A stretch of DNA of 64,000 bases. Source: Metallyticus violacea (Eukaryota; Arthropoda; Insecta; Mantodea; Metallyticidae). A program made the translations under genes and the position numbers. The DNA lies in assembly GCA_030762175.1 (NCBI GenBank), contig CM060831.1, positions 68,803,501 to 68,867,500 of the forward strand, read 5' to 3'. The notes beneath the pieces are model-generated. The model was not told the DNA's origin, searched no databases, and was given only the letters and a program-made list of their open reading frames with translations. Of the stretch, positions 1 through 12,210 are shown in pieces. Position 1 is the first letter of the stretch; each line of letters starts with the position of its first letter.

Positions 1-309
1 GATGCAGTATTGAGAGGGAAAGAATAAACGGTCAAAGGAGTGATGGATTTGAAAAGTAGAGAGATGAAGATCGACATTTAAAATAGAAATGGACAAGTGA
101 GATCCTTCAGCTAAAGAGAAAGGGAGATGTAAATGCAAAAGTACACGCTTTAAGAAAAATATTCTAACTACCTAAGTAGCAAAGGTGGCCTATAACTGTA
201 GCTTGTACTTTGAAAAAAAGTCTGTCCTATAGTCTGGCATGTAAGCGGCCCTTCCTTCTTCGAACTTCTTGGAGGTAGAGATTCGCCGGTATTTCGGGGT
301 GTTTTGTCT

Positions 310-395
310 AAGTCTATGCCTTTCCTCATCCCCTCCTCCCGGAGGTTCTCCTGCTGGGGACATAGGCATAGACAATCAGTCATTGAGACAATGCT
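310..395 (-). repeat. Short dispersed repeat, copy 1
   Basis: Read on the minus strand, this block resembles 12211-12300 on the plus strand. Both carry the words CAATGACTG or CATTGACTG, TGCCTA, CCCCAG and CTCCGGGAGG in the same order and spacing. The matching frame reads CLCL-x-PQ-x-E-x-LRE in both, so the similarity is also seen at peptide level. The second copy directly follows a LINE C-terminal relic, so this may be LINE 3' DNA. I do not recognise the family. Confidence 0.45.
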
Positions 396-1506
396 GAAGG
401 ACAGACCCTAACCATCCAATGGTCTATTGCAGTGTTACTATGGAAAGTTCATGAAAAGCATTCTCATCCAATTTCTTCGACATTCCAATATTCAAAATCT
501 AATTTACTAACAAGTTTTCAAGGTTAATGCTATCACTGACGTAAATCACTTGATGCTGAAAACAAAATAACAAAGTGATAGGGGAAAATGATAAATGATA
601 AGACTTTTAGAAGACAATGCGTTCGTATTACTTTCATAACACTATCATCACTGATAAACAAAAACTCATCAAAAGATTAGAATATAATTTCAAATAAAAT
701 GAAGTAATATGGCAAATATATGTCCAAATTTATGAGGATATAATGAAACTATACAGTACTTGTAAACAAATTAAAATGAGGAGATTCAGAAATTGCTTCT
801 AAAAATACATTAATGGAAGTGTCCACCCATCTTTGCCTAACACGGATAAAACGTATAAACGTGCCATTAAATTTTAATATTTCATCACATATTTAAAATC
901 GCCATGTTTGTATTTATTGCACTGTACTTAAATATCACAAAGACTTAAGGCGTCTTGATCAAGCGCTAAGCGAATGATTCATTTGCTTCATTTGAGTGAG
1001 ATAATAATCAAACTATTCCTCTAGTCTGCAAAACTAAACTTTTTGTCACAAGAATTCTAAATGAGATGAATCTAGGCGCGTTTTGATGCAAATATGTCAA
1101 AATGAATAATCATTCGACAAAACCACCGTTACGTAGAAAATCTAGCGTTGAAATATTTTAATTTCATTGCTAATAACTCAGAAATGAACATATATATAAA
1201 GTGATCACATAATAAAGGCTATATATGTTATACAGTAACAATTCATTAACCGATTTCTATAGAGTTCAACGCATTTCAAACATCCTAGGAGATGGTCCGA
1301 TATATTGCGTACTATAAAACAAGAGCTTTCCAAATCTATTTTCAGATTTAACCTATAGCTGTTCGTATGTTGCATAGTTACAAAATGTACTACCTAGAAA
1401 GTGAAAGTATTAATATGATCTCCGGTATGACCAAGTTGCAGAACAATAATTGGAAAAACTTATGCATGGGAAATATATCTTTGCTTGGGTTATTCAATAT
1501 CTTCAA
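396..1506. other. No recognisable feature
   Basis: AT-rich DNA with short open frames only. I see no protein motif, tRNA-like box or repeat structure that I can support. Confidence 0.5.
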
Positions 1507-1703
1507 GGACCTGGTGGTGTAATGGTAACCATACCTTGCCTCGTAGACCAAAATGCTGACCAAAGTGAATGGATTTTTTCGGGCGTAAGGGAAGGGAAGT
1601 AAAGCCGTGGGTCCCGTGTCGTACATTTACGTCATTTGAATAGAATGGAATGCTGGTGACCTGAGATGTTAAAGAGCATCTGTAAATAAAACAAATCAAC
1701 AAA
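1507..1703 (+). mobile_element. SINE family 1, internally deleted copy
   Basis: The copy starts with the tRNA-like head (GGACCTGGTGGTGTAATGG) and ends in the family 3' end (GACCTGAGATGTTAAAGAGC, then AAATAAA). The B-box region is eroded, and the central part of the body is missing between GTACATTTACG and the ATGGAATGC word. Read against the better copies at 10402 and 23690, this is an old, deleted insertion. Confidence 0.85.
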
Positions 1704-3880
1704 ATCGTGCTACACTCTTCTTGGAACTAAGGGTTTGTGAAATTTGGTAATTTTGAGTCTCATGGTGATAAAAATGGGTAATATGTTTATTTTAAAACAA
1801 CTAACTGTAGAGAATTGAATATATTATTTATTGATTATGTAAATACATTCGCAATGTATACAGAGACATTTTATGAAATATTATACTTCAAAGAAACACA
1901 CCTGAGTATCTATTAAAAGTTATGAAAGAAGTATATGAAGAAACCAGTGTAAATATAAAAACAAAATAAAGAAAAAAAGCTTCCTACCAATATAAATTTA
2001 GGTAGGAGTGTAGTCTACCATCATGTATTTTAAAATATATATGCATATATATTTGGACTATGCTTTAAGAATGAAGAAAAAATAATATGACCTGACAACC
2101 TTTAATATTTAAGATACTTTTGAAAGTAAGTATAAACAGCTATGTTGTGGATGATCAATTTTTAATCTCTGATATTAAAATAATTTTTACAAAACCCTTT
2201 GCATTAATGTTATTAAAATTACATCCTTATTATATAAACAGAAAAGTCTCTAAAGTTATGTCAGTTAAATGGAAATGACCGATCATATCAAAATTGATAG
2301 TCGGAAATAAAATAATTGTACAAGTTAAACACTATACTTTTTAAACGACCAAATATATTTCGGGAAAATAAGTAAAACATAAACTACAAACATTTAATGT
2401 GCGGTACATTACAAGAACGTTAACAAAGACTATAATGGAAATTCAAATGAAAGTATTTAACGTCATAACTATGACAGCGAAAAATAGACTAAATGATACA
2501 AAAGAATATATTCAGGCCAAAAAGATGGTCAGTGAAAGGAATAACACAAGAAATAAATTTAAAACAGAATTTTTACAGAAAGTTTGAACAATAAAATAAA
2601 CATTTCTACTCAAAAATGGCTTTCCTCGAGAAAGAATTACACATTTTATTCTAAATATTTCGTACCTAGAGAAATAACATATCTAGATATCTAGATAGAC
2701 CCAGAAAGCGGTGAACAATTAATTATAGGACTTGTGTCCTAAAGAATGAAGCAGCTAATGACGAGCTTTGTATGTTGTACAGTAGTAATTTTTTTATAAA
2801 GAAAGTTCATACCTGTAGAAATTAAAAAACCGATTAAATGGAGTATTAGTGAGTTTTTTTCTTCATAGTCAACGGTAAATGGACGGCTAAACAGTTTCGA
2901 TAAATTTCAGAATATAAAAGACACAAGAATTAAGCAAAAACAGAATTGTTTATATGTAGAGCATTATTTTGAATATATTTGATGGAAGGAATTTTAAGAA
3001 CATACTGTATACTAAAAGGATTTTCTAATGGAAATAAAATGATTTTGCGATTTTTTTTGTGGAGTAATTACGTCAATGACAAATTTTACGAATGACTTTT
3101 TGACATATTTGAACTGCCATTTGAAAGTTCTATATCTTTTCGCCTGCCGTGCGAGATATGGAACTCCGAACCTTTGAACCATTCTACACTTCATTTGCAA
3201 GGTTTACATTAGCTGCGTATATTGGCGAAAGCGGGCGGATTGCAATTTCAATTCTAACATCTAGAGACAAAGATAACAGACATGTCTCTCGTAGACATCT
3301 GTTTATACGTTTTTAGGCGTTTAGTAACATTTTTCTTTCTCTCTTGTTTTCCATCCTTCCTTCCTTCTGTCTTGGCATTGATGGATTTAAAATTTTTCTG
3401 TGATTAGTTTCTACTGCCCGATAATTTTTTTTATTTGACGTACGTTACAGTTAACACGATCATCGTGAGTTCGCGTGAAATTACGTAAGCTGACCTCTGG
3501 AGATGAGTGTTGAAATTCTCCCACTACCTCTTGTATTCGTATGAGGATAATTCTGGATTTTCCAAAGTCTTATACACGGATGGATTCTAAATATTTTATG
3601 AAAAATGTTGCCATGAACGACTATGCAATTTTTTTGGAATTCACATTAATGAGAAATAAAGCACAACCAGACTAAGAAGATATGAGCAGGCGTTTCTAAA
3701 ACACACACATAACGTTAAAAACACTCTAACATATTTTCAAAGCATTCCACAGTGACTACAATGAGGTTCTTTGAGTTACGAGCTGACACAGAGCGATTGT
3801 GTACCGGGACAGCCAGTTGTTAAGGTCGTACTAAGCATGTACAGGTAACAGCTTATAGTTCGTTGCGTTGTTTGTTATTC
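1704..3880. other. No recognisable feature
   Basis: Strongly AT-rich DNA with no open frame over about 62 codons. I see no recognisable protein similarity or repeat architecture. Confidence 0.5.
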
Positions 3881-3884
3881 CACT

Positions 3885-4125
3885 ACAGAAATATACACTT
3901 GAAGAATGTGGTTGATGTGAAAACGATTCTTACAGAGTAGTGGTAAGACGATTTGAAAGAACATATCCTGGTAATTGTGTTCTAGATAGAGAAACTGTTC
4001 GCCAACTTGTTTGAAAGTTACGAGAGAGAGACAAGATCTCTCAATGATGAGAAATGTGCTGGAGACTGCCGTGTTCTTACAGAACAAAAGTTGGTTAAAA
4101 TACAGAAATTCCTATGCAGATGGCT
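3885..4125 (+). pseudogene. IS630/Tc1-mariner transposase relic, N-terminal part
   Basis: The plus-strand translation, read through stops, carries the helix-turn-helix pattern of IS630-type insect transposases. It shows SYRVVVRRFERTYPG, then ETVRQLV, and after a frame change RVLTEQKLVKIQKFL. In the family these correspond to the first DNA-binding helices and the RVLTEEKL linker. Stops follow the ECG and RQLV segments, so it cannot be translated. No catalytic DDE region follows, only unrelated AT-rich DNA, so this is a truncated remnant. Identification rests on motif memory. Confidence 0.6.
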
Positions 4126-4299
4126 GTAATATATTGTAGCTTAGAGGCATCATTTTCAACATCTCTTATGACACGGCTTAGTGTTTATTATTATCGGTTT
4201 TAAATACAGCATTAATTTATGCCTTCAGTGAAAATATAAATAATAAAAAAAAACATACATTAGACGCGACAGCTCTTATTTATCTTTTAGCGAATTCTG

Positions 4300-4395
4300 A
4301 AGGAAATAAGCTATTGCAGTTGTATCCGTGAAACATCTATATTTATATTCCGAAGAAATGTCAGCTATTGCGGTTGTGTCCATGGAACTATTTTT
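4300..4395 (+). repeat. Degenerate 54-bp tandem duplication
   Basis: AGCTATTGCAGTTGTATCC starts at 4309, and the near-identical AGCTATTGCGGTTGTGTCC starts at 4363. Both are preceded by GAAGGAAAT or GAAGAAAT and followed by GTGAAAC or ATGGAAC. Two copies only. Confidence 0.6.
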
Positions 4396-4594
4396 GAATA
4401 ATTTCTTCCAATCTATATCGATACTACCTACTAAGCACCGAAAAAGACCGAAAAACACGGAAAAAGTATATATATACTTACGTACATATATATTTGTGTC
4501 CATTAACGCAAATTTTTTTCTCTAAAGAAAACTCGGCATATAGTCATCAATTCACAAACGATTAATCGATTTCGTTAACCAGCAAAATTAGACT

Positions 4595-5330
4595 ATCATG
4601 AGTGAGGTGTAACCTAAAGCGAGAAGAGGGTTAAAAAAAAAAACGCCAAAATTTGTTTTCCCAACGAAACGCTGTATATTTCTACAAAATAAATTGATAA
4701 AAATAGTTTCCGAATCGGGAGTCGGGGGGGGGTGAAAAGCGAGTGGGGCTAAAGCAGAATTTAAAAATCGCTCTGGTGGCCGCAATTTAAATTTTTTTTT
4801 AGAGAAATTCGATGAATGGCATTAAAACAAATAAGAAAAATAGTTTTTGAAAATCATTGAAATCGGACTATCAGGAGGCGAAGTTAACCTGAAACTCAGA
4901 ATTTAAAAATAGCTCTAGCGGCATTAATATTTTGGTTTTTTTTTTATTATTATTATTTTTCGCAACGAAACCATTTAAATGGAATAAATAAAATTTCTGA
5001 ACTTCAGGAAATCGAGCCATTAGGAGTGGGGGCTTACCTGAAATATAAAATTTTATTTTCGTAATAAAAATGTATATACCATTTAAATAGAATAAGAAAA
5101 ATAATTCCTGAAAATATTGGGTAATTAGGAATGGCGGTTTACTGAAAGCAAACATTTAAAAAATCGCTCTATAGGTACCATAATTATTTGTTCACAACGA
5201 AATTCGGTATATTCCATTTAAATAAGATAATAAAAATAGTTTTTAAAAATTAGGGAGATTGGACCATTAGGGATATACTTAAAAACCAAAATTTAAAAAG
5301 TGCTCTTGCCTTTAATTTTCTCTATATTAT
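4595..5330 (+). repeat. Degenerate tandem array, ~140-bp unit
   Basis: About five and a half units can be lined up by eye. Each unit has a start like CAACGAAA, a stretch like ATTCCATTTAAATA, then AATAAAAATAGTTT, a segment like GACCATTAGGAGTGGGGG, TTACCTGAAA, and AATTTAAAAATCGCTCT with a T-rich end. Unit starts fall near 4663, 4803, 4960, 5059 and 5195, and the fourth spacing is shortened by a deletion. There is no coding capacity. It looks like an old satellite or long minisatellite fragment. Confidence 0.7.
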
Positions 5331-6987
5331 TCTAGAATGAAAGAACATATTAATTTAAACGACACCAAAGTTTTGTATTTAACAAAAGTACTATCGTGAA
5401 GATAGCAAATTTGAAATATTAATCTAATATGTGTGTGAGAATTACATTTGTATATAAGAGCGCTATGTAATAATATTCAGAAAACGTTTACATTAAACGT
5501 TTTTACCATAATAACATTTAAATTAAATTTCAAAGCAACGAAAATCTATGAAACTATCCATTTTTTATTGTTGAGTGTGTATATTTGCTTTGTACACTGT
5601 AATTGCATTTAAATAGTAACATTTTTCTGTTTTATTGAATCATATGAACACCTTCTTAAGTACACAATGTAACTCGAAACTTTCTGTTATTTTTTTCTAT
5701 TTTTGTGAATGTGAAAATTATATCAAAGGCTCAGTTCATAAACAGGGTTACTTTTAAAAATGTTTAAAAATACCGACAAAATATAACTTTGTCTATCAGT
5801 GATCATATATATAATTTAATTAATAGTATATCATTAATTTTATGGTGTAATATCAATAATAATAATAATAATAATAATAACAATAATAAAATAATAGAAG
5901 AATAAGAGGAGGATGAAGAAGAAAAATACTTCTAAATATGTGGTTTGTCTTTTGTGATCCTTATGGATTGCAAGAATTCTAATTTTGTTCCCCTAATACT
6001 GCACAGTAATGCCATAATTTATTTAATTTCATTATCTAACAAGACTATAATTTGTATTTTATATATACGGGTATATAAATATGTACATATTTAAAGTTAT
6101 TCTACTTCGCTTAGTTTACGCGTGACAGACATTTTTCTGGTTGCAACGATGCACTTCCGCTGTATAAGTACCCCGCTCAGGCGATACATAACTCAAATAG
6201 CATTGTAGTATATACTATATTCGCTTTCACAACCGTTTGGTAAATATTTTCTTCCACAATTTTTTTTTTCAAAACTGTAATTTGAGTTTGATTTTTTCAA
6301 TCATTTGTTATTGTAACTCCTAAATATTCATGTTTTACAGTGTTTAATGTAAATGTTTAATCATTCGTTTATTTTAATAATTAAATCTTATTTTTCCTCT
6401 TATTACCATATAATTATTTTTTAAAAATTAAAATTTAATTCCGAAATTTCATACTGCTCAATGGGTCACCTGCTAATATATTCCAAATCATGATCTGCAG
6501 CTGGTAGAATTTGGTCATTTGAAAACTTTAAATTATAAATAGAGTTATCAACAACCATGATATAGATTTTTTTACATTTCTTCTTCTAGGCATCTAAAAC
6601 GTGTTCTAAATGTTATTAATAATTTTTCAGATACTCAGCAGCAAATTGTTAACTTATAGTAATATAAATTATTATCAAACCGAAATAAAATATTTGCTTA
6701 TTTTAACAGTATTAACGAGGTACTGTAATTATAAATACATCTTATGTAATTAAAAGTGTAAATAACATACGTTTCTGAAGTCGATAGATTTTAAATACTC
6801 ACTTTAATTTTTGTTTTCCTGGTGTGTCTCGGAACAACTCGAATACGAATACAAAGTAGCAACCTTAATTATGATAATAAAATAAATCAATAAAAAAAGT
6901 ATTTTAGCTGTTGAAGTTTAAAAACAACATCCCAGTACTAAAAAGGGAAATGCTGTTACTGAGGAGTCTAAAGAGAGAGAAAATGAA
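5331..6987. other. AT-rich DNA with an (AAT)n microsatellite
   Basis: No gene is seen. A run of AAT triplets lies at about 5856-5880, followed by purine-rich AAG/GAG DNA to about 5930. The rest is unique-looking AT-rich sequence. Confidence 0.55.
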
Positions 6988-7266
6988 TAAATGGTGTTTA
7001 ACGCCCGTTTTTGCTACAGAGGCACCACAGGCGTTGGACACTGGTGATACATGAAATGAAATGATATATCGGGAAAGGATTTATTTTTTAGGAAGGAAAA
7101 GTTCCAGGCTTAAGTTTCGGGTACCTCTCCGGAATTTGCCATTTATAAGGACTGAGCAAAACCTGGAAAAAACTTCAGTCAGGGAGGACGGTCCTGGCGG
7201 GATTCGAACCCCAAACCTCCCGCTCACGAGTCCGTGCCTTAACGACCTCGGCCACCCGTAGCGGTC
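6988..7266 (-). mobile_element. SINE family 2
   Basis: On the minus strand it opens with a tRNA-like head, GGGTGGCCGAGGTCGTTAAG, with B box GGTTCGAATCCC. This is followed by the body words CTGAAGTTTTTTCCAGG, ATAAATGGCAAATTCCGG and TATATCATTTCATTTC, and by the terminal AAACGGGCGTTAAACACCAT. The head resembles tRNA-Leu or tRNA-Ser in its D arm. Purine-rich words (GAGAGAGAAAATGA and GAGAGAGAATGA) flank the copy and may be the target-site duplication. Confidence 0.88.
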
Positions 7267-8214
7267 TCACTGAGGAGAGAGAATGAGATTGTATTTTAAT
7301 ATTAACATTTTGATGTATATTAATCAACTTCAAAAAATCGAAAATGGAAAACACAGTAAGCAAGCAAAAAGAAAAAGAAAGAAACAAAGAAAAAGAAAAG
7401 AAACAAAGAAATTGGAAAAATAAAAAATAATTTAAGAAAATAAAAGTAGCTTACACATCAGTACTGCTATTTTTAGGCCCTTCTCTTTAGGGGGGAGAGA
7501 AAATGGGACGACCTATATTCCCTGCATGAACTTCTGCAGACTGTTTTTTGTGGCCTTTAAATCTGATTGTTAGTCGATGATATAAGCAGATGTAGAGCCT
7601 GACGGAATGGCAAGCATGTTACCTCGACAGGATTCTTCTTGGGCGATACTGTGAACTTCCATTTAAACATCCAGACCTTTCTTCCTCAATGCGTCAGCAA
7701 TCAATCATAGACTGAATCGTATGATGTATGGAATTCCACGGCGTCTGGCTGAAAGATTGGGCAACCCACGCGTTTACTACCGTTAAAGAACGAGGCGTAT
7801 TGGGGCTCCAATCCCGAGCGGCAGCGGAAAAAGCCGATGCCGCAGTCCCGAACGGCAGCGGAAAAAGCGGGACTGAAACAGCCACCAAAATGAAAAGTTC
7901 TTTCGCTTGTAACAATGTAAATATTACATTTTTTTTTTGTTAAAACGTAACGTAATCTAAAATGCAACCTATGCGTTGTCCTCCGTAACTTTTTGGTGGC
8001 AATATGTTGTTCCCTATTACAAAACCGAGTTTTTGAGATATGTTTCAACTTTATATTATCAGTTTTTACCATGCGTTATCTTGTTGGAATTCACAATTAA
8101 ATAACATAAGCACACACTAACCTTAACCTAACTTCGGGTAAATCCTAGAAACCGGTGGGCGCACTGGTTTGCTGCAGCGAATCACGGCCTGATGGCTTAT
8201 GCTCGCCTCCTTTT
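7267..8214. other. No gene; short duplicated GC-richer block
   Basis: Mostly unique DNA. At 7805-7870 the word CGGCAGCGGAAAAAGC occurs twice in tandem, about 40 bp apart. It resembles CGGCAGCGGAGAAAACCG at the outer end of SINE family 4 (near 8555), so it may be a further fragment of that repeat. The 15-mer CAACCTATGCGTTGT at 7965 recurs at 13101. Confidence 0.45.
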
Positions 8215-8575
8215 CGTAAATATAAATTGATAGTGGATTGTTTGCTACTCTGTAGGCGGTTAATCATTGTAATGGTGGCAAATCTCGTTTAATTCCAACA
8301 GAAAAAAAAATCGTAAATATAAATTTATAGCGGATTGTGTGCGTAGTACTATGTTAGCCAGTAAATCGTTGTAATGGTGACAAATCTCCTTTAACTTCAG
8401 CAGAAAAAATCAACGTTGGGCCTTGAAGGATTGAATCCACTACCTTCCCACTTATAGCACCTGGCTCAGACCATCTGAGTTAACATGCCGTTGTACTAGA
8501 TTAGCTAATTATCTAACTATATCTGTTGAAGTCACTCTATCTTCGGTTTTCTCCGCTGCCGTTTGGAACTGAAGC
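8215..8575 (-). mobile_element. SINE-like family 4 with duplicated body
   Basis: The minus strand reads GGCAGCGGAGAAAACCG, then a tRNA-like block with TTAACTCAGATGGTCTGAG as an A-box-like part and GTGGATTCAATCC as a B-box-like part, then a body TTTTTTCTGCTGAAGTT with AAAGGAGATTTG and CACCATTAC. The same order occurs at 25748-25972 on the plus strand. The body is present twice here (8216-8309 and 8313-8406), differing at many positions, so the duplication is not recent. Confidence 0.7.
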
Positions 8576-10391
8576 CACAACACGCCTCGATTTTTAAGGG
8601 TTAGTAAGCTAAAGCTTTTCAGTCACAGTGGCAGCAGTAGTTACTGTCTTGAGATCTTCCTAGATTATCATACAGCGAACAAACATAACTGCATTTTAAG
8701 AGCCAGTCTCCAACGGCCGCTGTTAGGAGCAGTTTATTCCTTATACTGGATGACGCCTAATCCTTTTGATGTAAACAGCACCGGGTTTAAAATGTTTCAT
8801 TCTTTAATTCTGTCTTCTTCTTCTCCTTAACTTGAAGAGTTTCAGATTCGACATCTCAATTTCTTCAGAAAAGCTACCATAGCTGGGAATGTAAACTTTG
8901 ACAAGTAGAGCTAAATAATCCCAATTCTTTATATATTTTTGTCGATATTAAGTATGCTCTCTGAAGCTGAAGTATTTTCTTTAAAGCGGTGTTAATTAGA
9001 ATACCTACAGTATTCAAATTTTACAGTATCAGAAAGAACTTCTATTGAGGGATATTGTCTGAAAATGATAAATTAATATAGGACAGAGGAAGTTGCAAAC
9101 CACACTTACTGTATTTCTGGTGAGGTTAAAACAACGGAGATGGTGCAAAGGTATCCAGTCTATTCTTTTTCATTTTTTTCATGCATTCGGCTCCATCAAA
9201 TGCACTGGATTTATGATATTTTATATTTTCATGCATAATTAATGGAAGTCTATCATCAGAAGGTATAGTCAATAAAATTCACAGTTTCTTATTAAAGCGC
9301 CAGTATACAGTAAAGCGAAAAGTAAAAGAGCTGGTTATAAGAAGGGCGTCTTGTAAAAAAAACCGGTTATATTTGTGGTTAAATATAAAAGAAACCAGTC
9401 TCATACGTTTGCAGGTAGACAGATGCCCATCATTCACGTCTATATTCACATTCGTTATATATTTTTATGATACATTATTTAGTGAAATGTTGTTAAGGCG
9501 GTAACTAAATGTTTAGTTTCTTTTTTTTTTTTTTAAACTGTACACATTCAACTTAAGAAATGATCATAATTTTTCTTAAGAGCAATTAATTTTCTAACAG
9601 TACAAGAAGCAAATGAAACCAGGGTCTACCATTGGTTCTCTTTCTTATTTTTTCTTCTTTTCTAAAAAGTGAACATGTGCGTTTACAGCTAGCAAAGAGG
9701 TGCTGGAATCTTGATCGATAATATCTTAAAATTCGTTAATGTCAAGGTTTTCCTAACTTGCAGTAAGTTGGTGATTCTTAATGTGTAGGACTTTCATTGC
9801 ATTTATGCATTTAAAATGATACTTTTTGTTTTATAAATGTATCATTTGTCTTAGAAACCCACAGCAAACCTTTCGGTCAAAATTAGATGTTCTCGAACTT
9901 TTCTTGACCGCAGATTCCTAAGACTTAATTCAAAGTTTAAAATCCTAATTTAGTATATATCTTAAAGTTTTTCATCAGTGGTTAATAAAATTTAAAATGT
10001 AATCAAAGATATAAATACAATTTTTTTCAACATTTGCCTTTTTATTGCAGAGTTTTTATACAATAGTAATATTTCTAACAACAACATTGGTATTCATATA
10101 TAAAATGCACAAAACAAAATATCTACTAATAACTGAAATTAATGAAATCTTAAATCATTTCATTATGATATATTTATGTTTTCCAAAGCCAATAATCTAT
10201 TCCTTTCAGCAAGTGATTTCTTTTGTTTCAAAGAATTAGGCACGAGTTTTGTGCTTTTATTAATGATATGACATATTGAAAAAAGCCAATTTAACTCTTA
10301 TCATTCGCTTTAAGGAAAAGATACACTCAATTTTATTTTTTACTTATTTCAGTATATCTAATGAGCAAACGTTTCAGAAAATGTTTAGATA
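8576..10391. other. No recognisable feature
   Basis: AT-rich DNA with T-rich runs (for example 9522-9535). I see no transposon motif, tRNA-like box or plausible gene. Confidence 0.5.
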
Positions 10392-10401
10392 ACAAGGAAA
10401 T

Positions 10402-10705
10402 TGTCGCTCCTGGTGGTGTAGTGGTTACCATACTTGCCTCCTAAACCCAAGATCGTGGGTTCGAACCCGGTCAGGACCGACGTATTTTTTCGGGGCGTAA
10501 AAATCCTAAGTATGGCTTCCTTCGGAAGGGAAGTAAAACCGTGGGTCCCGTGTCGTACATTTACGGCACGAAAAAGAACCTCAAGCCTGAAAGAGAGGCC
10601 TCTGAGCAAAATTTGTCGGCCGTTTCACGCCCTGAGTTGAATGGGGCGCTGATGACCTGAGATGTTAAAGAGCGTCCATAAATAAATCAATCAAAAAAAA
10701 AAAAA
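10402..10705 (+). mobile_element. SINE family 1, near full length
   Basis: A clear reference copy. The tRNA-like head has A box GGTGTAGTGGTTACCA and B box GGTTCGAACCC. The family body follows (CTAAGTATGGCTTCCTTCGG, GTCCCGTGTCGTACATTTAC, AAAATTTGTCGGCCGTTTCA) and ends GATGTTAAAGAGCGTCC, AAATAAATCAATC and poly(A). A perfect 10-bp duplication ACAAGGAAAT flanks it (10392-10401 and 10706-10715), which marks LINE-style insertion. Short open frames inside it are artefacts. Confidence 0.93.
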
Positions 10706-10715
10706 ACAAGGAAAT

Positions 10716-11784
10716 CATGGAGGGAGGCACAAGAAACATAATAAAGCTTGGTTCATCCAAACACCTAAATATTACATTACCACAAAAGAAGAGGTGCCAT
10801 ATTAAATATATTAGACCAATTTCTGTTTGGTTTAGATTATGCGCTTTATATCTCCTGAATTACTGAAAGGAAAACGTCTAGAATATATTTAAAAGCAATT
10901 GCTGATTTCCTCATGTGATAAACGTCATACTAGTTCCTTAACGCCATGTACAAGTTTGCATATAAACATAATGTACCGACCCACTTTGTAGAGCCTAGCT
11001 TTTAAATATTATTCATCGTCCATGGATCGAACAAGGAGCGTAGCTGCAACACTATCCAGAAAAATCCTACCCATCCCTAAAAAAATTTAAATTAAAAGAA
11101 GAAGGTAATGGATCAAGGTATACTATACCGCTATAAACATTTCTTTAATTCAAATCATAACTTTATTACTGTTTGTAAAGTTCCCATAAACTTGACGGGT
11201 TCATCTGGGCATTGAAGGGGCAACGGACAGCGTCCTCTCTCTTCAGGCTTCCACGCTCATCTCTCAGAACGCCGTTAAAAATGTTACCACATCCCCTGGC
11301 CGCACATGCGCAGACTCTAATTTTCCTCACATATTCGTATATGTAATGTTTCTCAATCGTCATTTCTGCTTCTTAAAGAACTTATCTTACAATGCATTAC
11401 CTCACATTGTCATCCCCCTATACGCCACAACTCTTTGGATTGACAAGGTTTAATTGGGTTTCCCTTTTCAATGTACTGACATGTCGCATTCAAAAGTAAA
11501 CACAAAATATATGTTGGGTTATTGGATATGGTTTTTAACGGTATCACACCTCATGTTTTGTGATTCGATATGTAATACTTAGGTGTTTCAGATGAACCGA
11601 TGTCAGTTGTAAGAGTAGCTTCTATAGCTGTGGACCTGAAATCAAATCTCGGTGCTGGAGAATGGCATTTGTGATGATCAACTTTATTTTTATGGGAGGC
11701 TATTTTGGAATTGGGTTTCTAGGGACGGAGAAGGCGTTTATTTATTTTTTTTTTTTATTGAGCCCAATAAAAATGCCAAATGGG
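10716..11784. other. No recognisable gene
   Basis: Unique-looking DNA. A GC-richer patch at 11190-11310 has a 65-codon minus-strand frame, which I do not recognise and do not call. Confidence 0.45.
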
Positions 11785-12200
11785 GTTTTATGGAGTACAT
11801 TATGACGTTGAAAGTTGGACGTTTGCGGAAAGGCAGAAAAGGAGATGAATGAAATTCGAAGAGTTGGCTGGATATCTAGATTTGAAAAGAGCAGGAATGA
11901 AGAGGTGAGACGTTGATAGAAATGAAAGAACCAGTTACTGAGAGGATCGAAAGGCGAAATCGATAGTGGCAGATTAATAGAATGACCGAGAATAGATGAC
12001 ATAATATTTTTCTTGATTGAGCGACTTCTGAAAGGTAGAAGTGTGGACGACCGAGAGCATCATGGAAATCTTGAATGACTCAAATAATGATACGACATAA
12101 TCTGCAGGAATGAAACTGGCAAATTCGCGAAGGATGGCAGCTATGAATACAGCGCAACTGCTGACAAGTAGAAAAACCCTCAAAGGAGAGGAAAACAGCA
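11785..12200 (+). pseudogene. LINE reverse transcriptase C-terminal relic
   Basis: Reading across frames, the plus strand shows ESWTFAERQKRR, RRVGWISRFEKSRNEEVRR, ERIERRNR, KCGRPRASWKS and NWQIRERW. These fit the conserved tail of many animal LINE ORF2 proteins, with its ETWTL, RNEEIRR, ERIERR, RGRPR-x-W and RERW words. Stops and frame changes break it repeatedly. Nothing of the endonuclease or catalytic reverse transcriptase core is left here. Clade is uncertain; a tail of this kind is shared by several LINE groups. Confidence 0.65.
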
Positions 12201-12210
12201 AAAGAGAAGA

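Noticed and set aside
10406..10480. Apparent tRNA gene in the SINE head
   Set aside because: The A and B boxes and acceptor pairing are good, but the anticodon arm is irregular, the sequence continues into the SINE body, and ten copies exist; it is a SINE promoter, not a tRNA gene.
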